From Glandiceps talaboti (Eukaryota; Hemichordata; Enteropneusta; Spengelidae): a stretch of 64,000 nt of DNA. The notes beneath the pieces are model-generated. The model was not told where the DNA came from, did no database searches, and saw only the letters and a program-made list of their open reading frames with translations. Shown piece by piece: positions 1-13,400 of this stretch (position 1 is the first letter of the stretch; each line of letters starts with the position of its first letter). The stretch lies in contig NC_135558.1 of assembly GCF_964340395.1 (NCBI RefSeq), positions 23,988,564 to 24,052,563 on the forward strand, given 5' to 3'. Made by a program: the position numbers and the translations under genes.

Positions 1-838
1 TGATATGGACAGTACTATCATGTACAGTTCATTTGATATGGACAGTACAATCATGTAGTGTCCATTTGATATGGATAGTACTATCATGTACAGTTCATTT
101 GATAGGGACAGTACTATCATGTAGTGTTCATTTGATATGGACACTACTATCATGTAGTGTTCATTTGATATGGACAGTACTATCATGTACAGTTCATTTG
201 ATATGGACAGTACAATCTTGTAAAGTTCATTTGATATGGACAGTACTATCTTGTACAGTTCATTTGATATAGACAGTACTATCATGTAGTGTTCATTTGA
301 TATGGACAGTACTATCATGTAGTGTTCATTTGATATGGACAGTACTATCATGTAGTGTTCATTTGATATGGACACTACTATCATGTAGTGTTCATTTGAT
401 ATGGATAGTACTATCATGTACAGTTCATTTGATATGGACAGTACTATCATGTACAGTTCATTTGATATGGACAGTACTATCATGTACAGTTCATTTGATA
501 TGGACAGTACTATCATGTAAAGTTCATTTGATATGGACAGTACTATCTTGTAGTGTTCATTTGATATGGATAGTACTATTTTGTAGTGTTCATTTGATAT
601 GGATAGTACTATCTTGTAGTGTTCATTTGATATGGATAGTACTATCATGTAAAGTTCATTTGATATGGACAGTACTATCATGTACAGTTCATTTGATACG
701 GACAGTACTATCATGTACAGTTTATTTGATATGGACAGTACAATCATGTACAGTTCATTTGATATGGAGAGTACTATCATGTAGTGTTCATTTGATATGG
801 ACAGTACAATCATGTAAAGTTCATTTGATATTGTTCGT
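1..838. repeat. 33-bp satellite, about 25 copies
   Basis: Tandem units of 33 bp, core TTTGATATGGACAGTACTAT followed by CATGTAGTGTTCA. Variants differ at ATCATG/ATCTTG and at GTAGTG/GTACAG/GTAAAG. The array is cut by the window edge. Because 33 is a multiple of three, it stays open as an 11-residue repeat (WTVLSCTVHLI), which is not evidence of a gene. It ends about 148 bp past the donor of exon 987-1093. Confidence 0.97.
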
Positions 839-986
839 TTTCAACAACATAATATTTAGGAATTCTTAGTTATTTCACAAACATGTTGCTGACTGCTCTT
901 TTTACTGTCATGTAATATCCATCAATGCAAACAATCACAATTCTCATTTTTTTCTCAATTGTTGGACACCCTTACATGACACTTAC

Positions 987-1093
987 CCATGTGTTGCTAA
1001 AACTGGTGAGTTCTGCATCTGATAATCTTTTTCCCATTCATCATTAGGATCATAGAACAAATCATCAGAGCTACTGTTTGGACCATCACATTG
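987..1093 (-). CDS. KIF14: KIF14-like exon: DEWE block
   Basis: The 107-bp exon has acceptor TTGTTCAACAG and donor GG|GTAAGT, phase 2. It reads [20 protein letters not shown], then [16 protein letters not shown]. The YDP.DEWE motif corresponds to the DPEDEWEPD region of KIF14. The next exon is outside the window. A LINE tail lies about 20 bp upstream of the acceptor. Confidence 0.88.
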
Positions 1094-4000
1094 CTGTTGA
1101 ACAAGAAGATACCTTTAGTTTAGTTTAGTTTAGTTTAGTGTTTAATTACAAGAAATAGGAAAGAATAACAGAAGTAGGGAAAATGTGGAGGCAAACTAAC
1201 TAATACTGAATAAACTCAGTTTCAGTATCTCTTATTGTACTGGACAGATATGATTTGACCTTAAAGTGTACATGCAAAGGTTGATGATTTTTTTCGTAAT
1301 TATGTTTATTTTGCCATAAAAATAAATGAAATTGCATTCATACCTCTAAATATTGCGCGCATTGCCCCTTAATCCCCTGTGCTTCGACTAACTTCGGCAC
1401 CTCAACCAGCTCACGAAAGGTGTCGAGGTCCCACGTGTTACAAAAGCCTTCTAAGCCTTTGTGTAATGTTTACTTATGAATTACTAATTATGCTTGCCAT
1501 ATAGTATTATCTGTAACTGTACATATTGTGGTGTACCAGTTTATAGTCTTCCGACAACAATGGTTCCTTGGTGTTTTATCGGCAGCAACCGCAGTGAAAC
1601 GATCACCCTACACACATTTCCGAGTGATATAACTGACGCCATACAGTGAAAGCCGGTAAATGTTACCGGGGACGGGGTTCTCCACGCCACCGTTGTAGCC
1701 ATGATCAAAGCGAAAAAAGGAAGACAAATAAAACAATTTGAAATGATGTTTTCAAGAAAGTTAGCTTCATAAAATATTTTCACTAAGATAGCATTTGGTT
1801 TTAAACAATGCGTAGTCAGATTGTATGTTTTGATTTCCATGTTGCTGGGAGTCGATTTTTTTCATTGTGATACATCACATCGTCGGAATCATATCAAAGT
1901 AAAAAGATGTAACGCTCATTATAATGTTGCTATTTTTGTTTCCATTGTTTTTGTCTACCTGAACAATTACTGTGTCATGCCAATCACATGTCAAAAGTGG
2001 ATGGACACAGCAAAGTACAGTCAGCACTAAGCTTCACGCTCCCAGGTCAAATAACTTCCACAACGTAAGACATGTCTATCCATAAAAAACTCAAACAAAA
2101 ATGGTCAGAGACAATACACAATACACCACAGTACGGCCGGCTTCAGTGAACATGGGCCGTGCTTTGAAAGAAGATGAAACCACTTCATGTCACTGTGTGG
2201 ATGGTAATGAACAAAGTAAAAAATGAAATAAAGTATGTGTACACATAGCTTTCAAGAGGGATGGTTATCCAACAAAACGTTCTGCTCTAACGAATTTGTG
2301 GGTCTACTTTCACAAAGATTTTGAATGGCCATAGATCGAATGTACTGTTACGACACATGCTACATTTGAACAACTTGAGAGAATATTATGGGGAACTCTT
2401 GAAGCCATTCTCATTCGATCTCTGTATGTTTGATGGGTATGGAAATATTAGATAATTTTCGTTTCGATTACATTGTCTGCAGGAGCTGTTTTCCACCCAT
2501 TGAATAGTTATGTCAACAAAGGACGGTGATAACAGCCTTAACTTTATGTAAACAACACGGCTTCACTAGGACATACGCGGTATAAGACAGCAGGCATAGT
2601 CAGAAAACAAGCACTAAACTTGCATGGTGGATATTTAAACACAGGTATACTATTACATATAATGTGTACTAGCCATGACGACATTTGTCTGTGAAATTTA
2701 CATCGGAAAAAAAACTTATAAAGCAGTGTCATTCAGTCTCTGTGGTTTGGACCACACCTTCCTCACTCATTCACTACCAGAGGAACTATCGTTACTGCTA
2801 GCGGTCGGTTCGAATGAATTTGGCTAAATCACCCCATCAGATGTTAATGCTGGAGTGTATTGCTCTACGCTTGAGGAATCTGACCAATATTCAATGACGG
2901 GTTCTGGCGAAAAACGGGTTTTGAAGTTGACCTGCCGGTTCGACCATAATGGCTTTACATGTAAAGATACACTGACGAATGCGTTTGTGTTCCTGCATTG
3001 ACGTCATAAAGTTCCAAATCCTGTCCTGTCCATATGTAAATGAGAGTGCCTCATTTTTCGCATAATTTCTCGTGTTAGAATTAATTTGTACTATTACAAA
3101 CCCGATTTCCTTTATCTTAATGGCAAAATAATCATAATTACGAAAAAAAGTATGTACCTTTGCATGTACACTTTAACCCTTTCACCACCGATTCCCGCTA
3201 CAGCGGGAACTCTCTACACATGCGTATTAGCCTTGTTTATATAGTCTGCCATTTTGAACACATGTTAGTGGATGGTTTTCTAGCACGATTGGAAAGACAA
3301 CTGTCCTGAGAAATTTCCACTGAATTTTTACTCAAAAACATTGTTGAATATATCAGGTCAGTTGTGGGAATGGTATAGGCTTCAGAACTACCACGAGGGC
3401 CGAGTGATCTACCGGCGGGGAATTCACCGTTGCCGCAGTGAAAGTTGGCAAATTGCGTAACTTGTTGACCTGTAGCATACGCCCATACTATGGCCTTGGG
3501 GCCAGTATTTAGCTCCAAAAGTAATTATTTTGGTCATATTTCTTTGTGGTAATGTTCAATAATGAATAATACTCATACAAGTTCAATTTATACTGGTCAG
3601 TAGTACAATGTGGGCAGTAGATTACACACAATCTGAAGATTTTCCAATCACATTTTTTGAATGTGTTTTTTAACGGTAAACTTCAAATTTCAACATGGCC
3701 TCACCCAAAATTGTCTCCCCTAACATCGTTTGCGATGTAAATAACGGCTCTGTTCATGAAAAATTCTGTTTAATTTTGACTTTGATGGCATTTATGAATG
3801 AAAGGAGATGGCTATGTGAACTCAATGTGACGAAAACATTACCGCGGCGTGGGTTCAAATTACAGGCTGCATATTTCTGTTGGTTGGTATGTGCGTCGGC
3901 AAATAAAGCTATTTTGCCCATCCGATTTTGGTGCCGATGCTACTGACTTACGGGCATTTTTTGCCGATTTCTCACATAAATTCAGTAATAATTTGTTGTT

Positions 4001-7000
4001 GTTCTGCTCATGATAATGAATTATATTTACAAAAAACAACTTTTCAAAAGGTATCAAGGTGACAACTTTAGATATTTTAAGACACTTTCATTGCCGGTGT
4101 GGCACCGTCTGTTGCGTCATAATCGGATTAGTGAGCCGTTAATTAATTTCGTTGAAATTTTTACGACTCAAAATGTCATTTTCTGCCAAATTTTCGCCAA
4201 TTTTGACAATTTAACCAGTAAAGAGACGTTTTGTAGGAACATAAATGTTGGTATTTTGAATTTTATTTGTAATATAAATATTTTGTTTATTTGTGATATG
4301 TCAATAAATAAACGACTCGTGTTTGTTTTATTCATATTTTATTACATTAATTCATATTTCGGCTGTGTTTGTGGAATTTGAATGCATGTATTTTGCAAGT
4401 GTGATGTAGAGAAGTTATTTTCCAATGAAATGATACCTCATTTTTAAAAAATGAGCAACTCTAAGTATTTTCATATCAATTTGATTACATAACACTTACT
4501 CTCACCTGGTGGTCAGTGAGGGGGTGGTGGAGAACAAACATTCCCAGGGGGCAATTGGTGGTGAAAAGGTTAAGGGTAATGCTAAAATATTATGTCCCCA
4601 TATTATGGCAAAATAAATCAAAACGGCTAGACTAGATATACATTTACACACTTGTAATGTCGCATGTTTCACATTCAGTGACTTCTATTTATCTGATTTT
4701 TATTATTTGCCGATAAGAAGCATCACAATACCATCAACACACATGACACATTGACGGCATATTTTAGCCTACTATACTCGTACGCACTGATGTCGCCTTT
4801 TGAACGGCGCATTTAGTATAATAAAGTAAACATATTTCATTTCGATAAGATATACTAGCTCTTAGAATACCCATATTATCAACAACAAGCAACCTATTGG
4901 TCAGAATAGCTCCGCTGTTTTTTTTTTTTAAATTTTATTTTTTATTTTGGTGACATGTAGAAGTTGTTCAGTTCTTCAGCTCTTCACTATGCAGTTTTGT
5001 TTTAGCGATATAATAAAGTGGTTAGTGGTTTCATATGATGTCTCACTATAAAACACATTTTACACAGAAGTTGGTAATGTATTGTACTTTTATACCATAG
5101 TCACCATTTTATAACAAAAATCTACTGTTATGAAAAATTGCAGAAAATCTCAGAAAACAAGTCATTGAGAATGACATAGTTCCCGCTATGATTGGGTTTT
5201 AAGGAATTATCACTACTCTGATCACGCAACAACGCTTGTGAACCTAAATCAAACAGACTTAGATATGTTGTGTCTGCTTGTTGGACATGGAACATGCCTA
5301 CAACAATAAAGGATTGGTCTGGTATGGGGGATCATATCACGATGAAAATGGATATGCACATGTATGTCATAGAACACTGTCCTAATACCAACTTTGAATG
5401 AGATCTTTTCAAGCATGTCTGAGTTATGGCTTTGGACATGGAAAATTCACAAACAAAATGGCTGCCAGGCGGCCATATTGGATCGTATCACAACAACAAT
5501 GAATATGCACATGTATGTCATAGAGTACTGTCCTAATACCAACTTTGAATGAGATCTGTTCAAGCATGTCTGAGTTATGGCTTTGGACATAGGAAAATCG
5601 CAAAAAAAATGGCTGCCAGGCGGCTATATTGGATCGTATCACAATAACAATGAATATGCACATGTATGTCATAGAACACTGTCCTAATGCAACTTTGAAT
5701 GAGATGTGTTCAAGCATGTCTGAGTTATGGCTTTGGACATGGAAAATTCGCAAACAAAATGGCTGCCAGGCAGCCATATTGGATCGTATCATGACAACAA
5801 TGAATATGCACATATATGCCATAGAACACTGTCCTAATATCAACTTTGAATGAGATCTGTTCAAGCATGTTTGAGTTATGGCTTTAGACAGGGAAAATTT
5901 GCAAACAAAATGGCTGCTAGGCGACCATATTGGATCATATCATAAAACAAATTGACGTGCATATGTATGCCATTGTATGTTGCCCCTGTACCAAGTTTGA
6001 AAAAAATCGGTCCAGGCATCTCCAAGAAACGGCTGCGGACGGACGGACGGACGGACGGACGGACACACGGACAGACGGAACCCAATCCATAAGTCCCCGT
6101 CCCGGACTTCGTCCGGCGGGGACTAAAAAATGACTGGGATATGCACACAAGAAAAAGAAAAAATGAGGATTTTGAGGTTGGCTATAAATAATTCCAGTGT
6201 CTTACAGCTTTAACCCTGGAAAATTTTAATGATGAATGAAATAAACTAGGGATCTAAAATAATTTTGAGGCAATTTGAATTTCAATTTTCTAACAAATTT
6301 ACCAAGTCAACAACATTCAACTTGTACTAGTTGTAGTAGATATATATAGGGAAGAAATGTATTAAACGCCATCTTAGTTTCCGTAAGGCGACAATCCCAA
6401 GTACCCGGAAGAGAGTCATTCTCAGCCATACGTTACAGTGGTAACACTCGTTCATGTTCGATTACCTTTCACAAAGAAAACACAACGAAATGGTTGAAGT
6501 GATCTTTTTTTTTATTTCTTTTCATCACAACAACAAAATCTGCGTGATCAAAAGTGTTGTAAACTAAACCAGAAAGAATTATCGGACTGGCTAAACTTCC
6601 CATGAACTGGAGTAAGGTCCAAGTCCAAGTAAGCCTTGATAGTACTATTAGTACGTGAGAAAATCGTCTCAAACTAGCGATACAACTTTCAAAATATAAC
6701 GACATGTATTCATTTGTTAGAGTTATACAATTCAAGACGGGTTTTCACTCGAAAACAACAATTCTGTGAATAATGACACTCCGAACGCAGCGATTTCTCG
6801 GACGATGTTACCACTGTAACGTATGGCTGACAACGACTTGCTTCCGGGTTAGTCCCTCGTGCATCCGGGTACTTGGGATTGTCGCCGTACGGAAATTAAG
6901 ATGGCGATTAATACATACATCGTCTGATATTTTAATTTACGGAGTCCGTACGGTTTCTACTCTCTGGGTGTGCTGTTTATATAGAGTGCAGACAATAGAA

Positions 7001-7350
7001 ATATCACTATTGTCTATGTGTTGGTGGGTTGGTGCTGTGTGTGTGGAGGTGTTGGTTGTTATTGTGTGGGTGCGGACAAGTGGGTGTTGGCGGGTTGTTA
7101 CATGTCAGGCTTTGATGTTCCGTTAGTTAACGGGTTTAGTTTAGGTGATAGATGCTCTATTGAAGTTGGACAAATAAAGTTTATTCTTGTGTTGGCATTT
7201 AGATATCAACTCAGTTCTTTTGTTTAGTGTGGAGTTTTTGTTTGCTTTAATGGTGGTTAGTATTTCAGTTAAACACAGGCAGGGAAAGTATTGTGTCATT
7301 TGTAATTTTAGGGGGCCAATATCGCAAGGCTGCAGCCTCAGCAGAACACT

Positions 7351-7405
<55 letters not shown>

Positions 7406-10400
7406 CCACACAGACAGATGCCAGGCGACGCCTATAGCTCTACTGAACCTTAGTTCAGTTGTGCTAAAAAGCAATTTTCTTTTTTGGGATTCTGTTTTGT
7501 TTCTAATTATAACATGTTAAAATTTGGCCACTATTGACATGTGCATTTTGACTTTCAAACTGACAATAAAAGAATGAAAAAAATGAATCATACCTGGTAA
7601 ATTTCTCTCATCTGAATGAGTCTGTCTTCAAATTTATCCAATGACCAGAGTGTAGTAATACCTAGTTTTGTATTGTTCAATCTTATCTTGAACGTCATTT
7701 CATCATCATCTATCTCATCATGCCGACTAAACATCTTGAAATTATAAAAAAAAAATAGTTGTTATTTGACAATAACATAAAAGACATACTCCCACTCCCC
7801 TATCCTATAATATTTTTGTCACTTACCCCTCCCCTATCCTTAATATTTTGTCACTTATCCCCTCCCCTATCCCTTAATATTTTATGTCACATACCCCTCC
7901 CCTATTCACTTAATATGTTGTCATGTACCCTCCCCTATTAGTATTTTATTTGTGTGTGATTAATGGATGAAATAGTTTATTTATCTTTTAGTTTTGACCC
8001 AAAAGATTAAGGTTGCGGTGAACAAGTCTTCATAGGAGACACACACACACAGTCCCAAAAATACTTTACTTATGTGATGAAAGGGTGAAATAGATTTTCT
8101 TGGTACATTGTGAGGGTAATCTCATTTCAATTAAGCCAGTCATTTTTGAGAAAATGATGAAAGAGAGAGACAGAGACACACACACTCACCCATGATGGGG
8201 AGTCATGATGGGTGAATAGTTAGCATGGCTGGCTAGGAATCTGCAGGTTGCAGGTTCGAGCCCTGCCACTGTTGTTTTGTTTCTGAATGGCTGAAGTCTT
8301 TGTACTCCAGTCAACTCAGCTGTATAATTAGGGACCTGGTATAGATTTTCTAGGGATAACAATAACTCAACCCTCACAAACTCAATTACCTATGAAGCTA
8401 CTGAGTCTGACTATCAAAAGTGAAGGGGCTTACTATTAAATAATAAACAAGCAGTCATCGGAGATGACTCGGCCCCACAATGGATGTTTACAGAGAATTG
8501 CCACCAGTCATGGTAGAGTGATGTATTAGATTGTATAAAATATAGTGGCAATGGCATTGTAGCACAACTGTATAATTGATTGAATATTTGCATACATTTT
8601 TTGAATGTTTATTTGTCTATTAATCCCTGCTATCTTTGCAATATAAGTGATCATTTGGCTGTTGCTAAGGGTGTGGTCTTGTTGCTAGGCACATTTACAT
8701 ACATTTCTTCAATGTTTGTTGACTTGTCTAAAAATCCCTGTTATCTTACTGTTTGGCTGTTGCTATGGGCATGGTCTTGGTTACTAGGGATATTTGTATA
8801 CATTTTTACTCACTTGCCTACCTGATGTTATTTGACCAAAATACACTGCTGTTTGGTTGTTGCTATGGACATCGTCATTGTTGCTAGGGCCAAAATGTTT
8901 TACAGAAAATCTGCAGACTAACACTTCAGGTAACATCTCACAAAGTTTTAGTCTCATTGACAAAGTACTTTCTGAGATTTAAGTTTTGACCAAAATCCAC
9001 ATTGTTACACCTAATTTGCATATCAATCATGAGATAATTATATGCTTGATATTTCTTCATTTACACACCAACATATAGATCCCCATCATATTTCAGTTTG
9101 GAATTACAGACTTTGACCAAAAAAACCCAACATTTCTAGCCGTAATTTGCATATCATGATTGGAATCACCATGTCATGAACAGATCTAAATTAACATGCC
9201 CCGAAGAACATTTCCACCAAATTTCAGGCCAATCTGCCCAATAGTTTTGCAGTTTAAGTTTTTTGACCCAAAATGCACATATCTGTAGCATGAAAGAACC
9301 TGTTAATTCAGCTGTGCTAATAACTGTGTTTCCAGGCAACCTCAAACAGAGGTTAATCTTGGTGCCATTGACATTGAGATGTGACATAGCCCATAAAAGA
9401 TTTAATGATTTTATTGCATCAATAAAGCAAGAACCTTTCATTTCTAGGCTGGGTCAAAGCATTTTCACATACCACAAATCATGTTTTGTGACCCAAAACG
9501 GACATTTCCTATGCGATCATTTTCATTTGAACAATTTCTCATCTACACACCCGAAGTAATGTTCCCACCAAATATCAAGGCAATCGGATATATTTGGTAG
9601 TTCACTGGTCTTGTCTTAAAACAGTTCATATATGACTGAATAATGGCTCATGACAAATCAAAATATAGCTCTAAGTTGGCTAAATTGTATCATATCCCAA
9701 AGCAAATTGCCGTGCATATGTAAGGCATAGTTCATTATCCATTTTAATACTAAATTTGAAAGAAATCAGTGAATGAATGTCCAAGAAAGGGCTCCCAATG
9801 GACAGACGGATGAGCCCATCTATAATAGTATAAGCCCCCGTCCTGGACTAACAAGTGACCTATTGGTCAGAATTGCTCTGCTGTTTTTTTTCTCTTTCTT
9901 TTTTCTTGTAACATATGTAGAAATGGTTCTGTTGTTCAGCTCTTCCACTATGCAATTTTGTTTTAGCAAAGTAACTAGAGTGGTTAGTGGTTTCATATGA
10001 TGACTCACACACAAAACAGAACATATTTCAACCAGAAAGTTGGTAAAATATTGTACTTTCATAATATAGTCACCATTTTACAAAAATTCTATTTTTACCC
10101 CTAATTTAAAACTCATCAACTGTACATTACAATGTCAACCTACAGGCTACATGGAATCATAGACTGTCTATCAACTGTATGTTACAATGTTAACCTACAG
10201 GCTACATGGAATCATAGACTGTCTATCAACTGTACATTACAATGTTAACCTACAGGCTACATGGAATCATAGACTGTCTATCAACTGTACATTACAATGT
10301 TAACCTACAGGCTACATGGAATCACAGACTGTCTATGATTCAATACATGATCATGATCACGCCATATGATCAGAAATCCTGTCATTGTGACATTTTGATT

Positions 10401-13400
10401 CAAATTAAACAATTAAACAAGCGACCTATCAATCAGAATAGCGCCACTGTTTTTTGTGGGTTTTTTTCGTTGTTTTTTTTTTTTTTTTTTTTTGTAACGT
10501 GTAGAAGTGGTTCTGTTGTTCAGCTCTTCCACTATGCAGTTTTGTTTAAGTAAAGTATAGTAATGAAGTGTTTAGTGGTTTCATATGATGAAACTGTGGT
10601 CCCTTATTTACTATACACTATATTTAAAAAAAAATCATACAGCTTGATTCGAGAGCCTGTGGTCCATACTGTACATTAAACTTTCAAATAGTGTAGTGTA
10701 ACAATTACTAGGGGTACAGTGATGCCTTGATACTCGTTACAATGTTACAATAATCATGTTAACAGACCTACTGTTACAATATTGCAATGCATGGGTATGT
10801 GATGTCGTTGATATGATGACCGGAGTATGGTAGTAATATCCATACATAGTATGAACGATCAAAAATATTGCATTTTTATATTATATTCACCATTTTATAA
10901 AAATTTCTATTTTTACGAAAATTACACAAAATCTCAGAAAAAGAATGACAGGGAAATGAACAAAAAAAGAGGATTTTTTAGCTTGGTTATAAATAATTCA
11001 AGTGTTTCACAGCTTCAACCCTGGAAAATTTTCATGATGAATGAATTGAACTAGGGATTAAAATAATTGGAATTTCAATTTCCTAACAAATTTAAACACT
11101 GTTTTTGGCCCAAAATGCCCAAAATAACAATTCTAGATATAAGAAGAGGGCCTTTTTCTGTCAATATACACCATCTATTAGCTGTGCAGTATAATAGAAA
11201 TTTACATATTACATAATTATACATTTATACAAGCATTTGTGTTGACTCTGTGCTAGACCTCATTCTGATGTTTTTCATTTCCATGACAACCATCTTGCAT
11301 ACTTAAGGTGCAAGAATTTCATGGGATGATCTGAAAACAGGAAAAAATATGAACACCTAATAAAATAAGAAACAGGAAATGGGGAATTTGACACACAAAA
11401 AATATTTATATGTAATTTAAAATATAAATAACACTAAAGGCCTGTTCACAAGGCTCCCGCTACTTATTTGCCAACTCACCAAATGCGAATAAAAATTCTA
11501 GCTGGCTACAAAATTTGATTAAGTGACACTGTTCGCGATACATTTTTCACTGTCCTTATCTACATGAGATGACACTCTACAAATCAGACAACATGCCCTA
11601 CAAATTATGAACGATCATGTCAGATCTGGTACATACGATCACCGCTGGCTGTTTCACCGTAACACTGTCAGATCAAACTTGACGTGAATGTTATGTACGT
11701 TCATTTGACGTTTGTTTTGAAAATAGTGCGGATCAACTATGTCACGCTTACTAAACTTATCCCTATCAACATTAGATCAACCAATTCATCGCAACCTTTC
11801 GACGAAAAGATATTTCTTTGTGAAACACCATTGATAAAGTGTAACCTTTGTCATGTTTTATTGCATCATTTTATTTTTTCTGGATATTGAAGTCGATACA
11901 GTTGTGCAAACCTCTGTTTGCAGACTAAGATTAACGGAGAAACCTCTGTTCTAACCCCTAAGTAGTTGTTTCATCCGACTGTTGCATGTATAAGATTTGA
12001 GTTGCAGGATTTGTCAGTCTAATTCAGACATATCCAGAAAAACAAATTAAAACTAAAGTTTGTCCTCATTGTTGTACGGTTTAATCTGACTAGACTTAGA
12101 AGTCACCTAAAACAATTTTTTTCTTCAAAAATTTTGAAGAAAAATGTCATTTACATAACAACATTTTGCACTATGAATAACTGAATATGTTCATGCCTTG
12201 TGTCTCAGTGTTTATGTATGGACACCATGTATTCCTGAACACAGTGATTTCTCAACTTTACCATTCAGGAATGTTACTGTACTGACAAACATAAAAAATA
12301 CCGCCAATGGCATTGTAGCACAACTGTACTGATATTTTGTGAAAAAATTGCTGATTTTTCAAAAATCAGCAATTTAAAGCCTCCAAAAATTTATTTCTTG
12401 GCATATATATGGAAACATTATATCATTAGAAAGGAAATTTCCTAGGCTTTCCAAAAATATAATGGATAATATATAAAGTCCCTGCTTGCATGTATCATAT
12501 GGAAGACAATGTGTTACCACTACCCTCAACCCTTCGGCACCATTTTGTGACAGGCATGTAATTTGAAATCGAGGCCAAACAGGTAGTGCATCCCAATATT
12601 TTCACTGTTAACATTTTGTTTCTCATTCAGTAGACTCCGATGAACAAAAAATACCTATGTTGGAGGTTTGGGGGGGGGGGGGGGGGGGTTGCACGGTAAC
12701 CCCCTCTGGCCCACAGACTAAAATGACAAAGGCAAGATGGCAGCCTGATAAAACGAAGGTTTTATCAGGCTGCCAACGACACACAAAAAAGAAGTGTCAA
12801 AAAGCAATAGACACATAACACGAGAATAAAAAGGAGTGACTTAGCTGGGATCCTGAGATGTTCAGTGAAGTGTTCACCACTCAATAGTGGATAACTCGTG
12901 TAAACTTGGCACAAGAGGATAAAAAACTAGGCTTCATACAAAAATTTTGTTTGCCAAGGTGTACTGGGATTGGCTTGTCAGGGGTCATGTGATCACTAAG
13001 GGATGGCTCACAGGGTGCAGAGAGCACAAATTTATCTACTTGGCAATTCATAAAGGGAAACGGAGGGACACCCAAAAGTGAGCTAAAAGGTGGGTATTTG
13101 TCTGTACAGAATCTGTCTGAATGTAAATGGTTTATTGCTGTATGCCATATAAATTACTTTGACTATATATAGTTGACAGTAAATTTGGCATTAAAATGCT
13201 GGTTATTGCAGCTGTATTTTTAGTTGTCTGCTAGGTTTGTTCACAAAGGGATGTGCAGTGATCATGCGATACAACAAGCAAAAATACAGCTGTTGGTGAA
13301 AAATATGTCAGCATATCTGTAGGGCTCTCGACAAATCAGAATGCGAGATTGGTGACATGTGACTTATAATATAATTTCATTGTTATCATTAGACATCCCA

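Noticed and set aside
33-869. Open frame of 11-residue repeats (WTVLSCTVHLI)
   Set aside because: It exists only because the satellite unit is 33 bp. There are no flanking coding signals, and the array is non-genic intron or flank of the kinesin gene.
5935-6150. Arg/Ser/Val-rich frames (SVRPSVRPS)
   Set aside because: Translation of the GGAC microsatellite and 3' hairpin of the Helentron-like element; the same occurs at 47100 and 59400.
7141-7474. Frames across the AC microsatellite (CVCVCV / THTHTH)
   Set aside because: Simple dinucleotide repeat.
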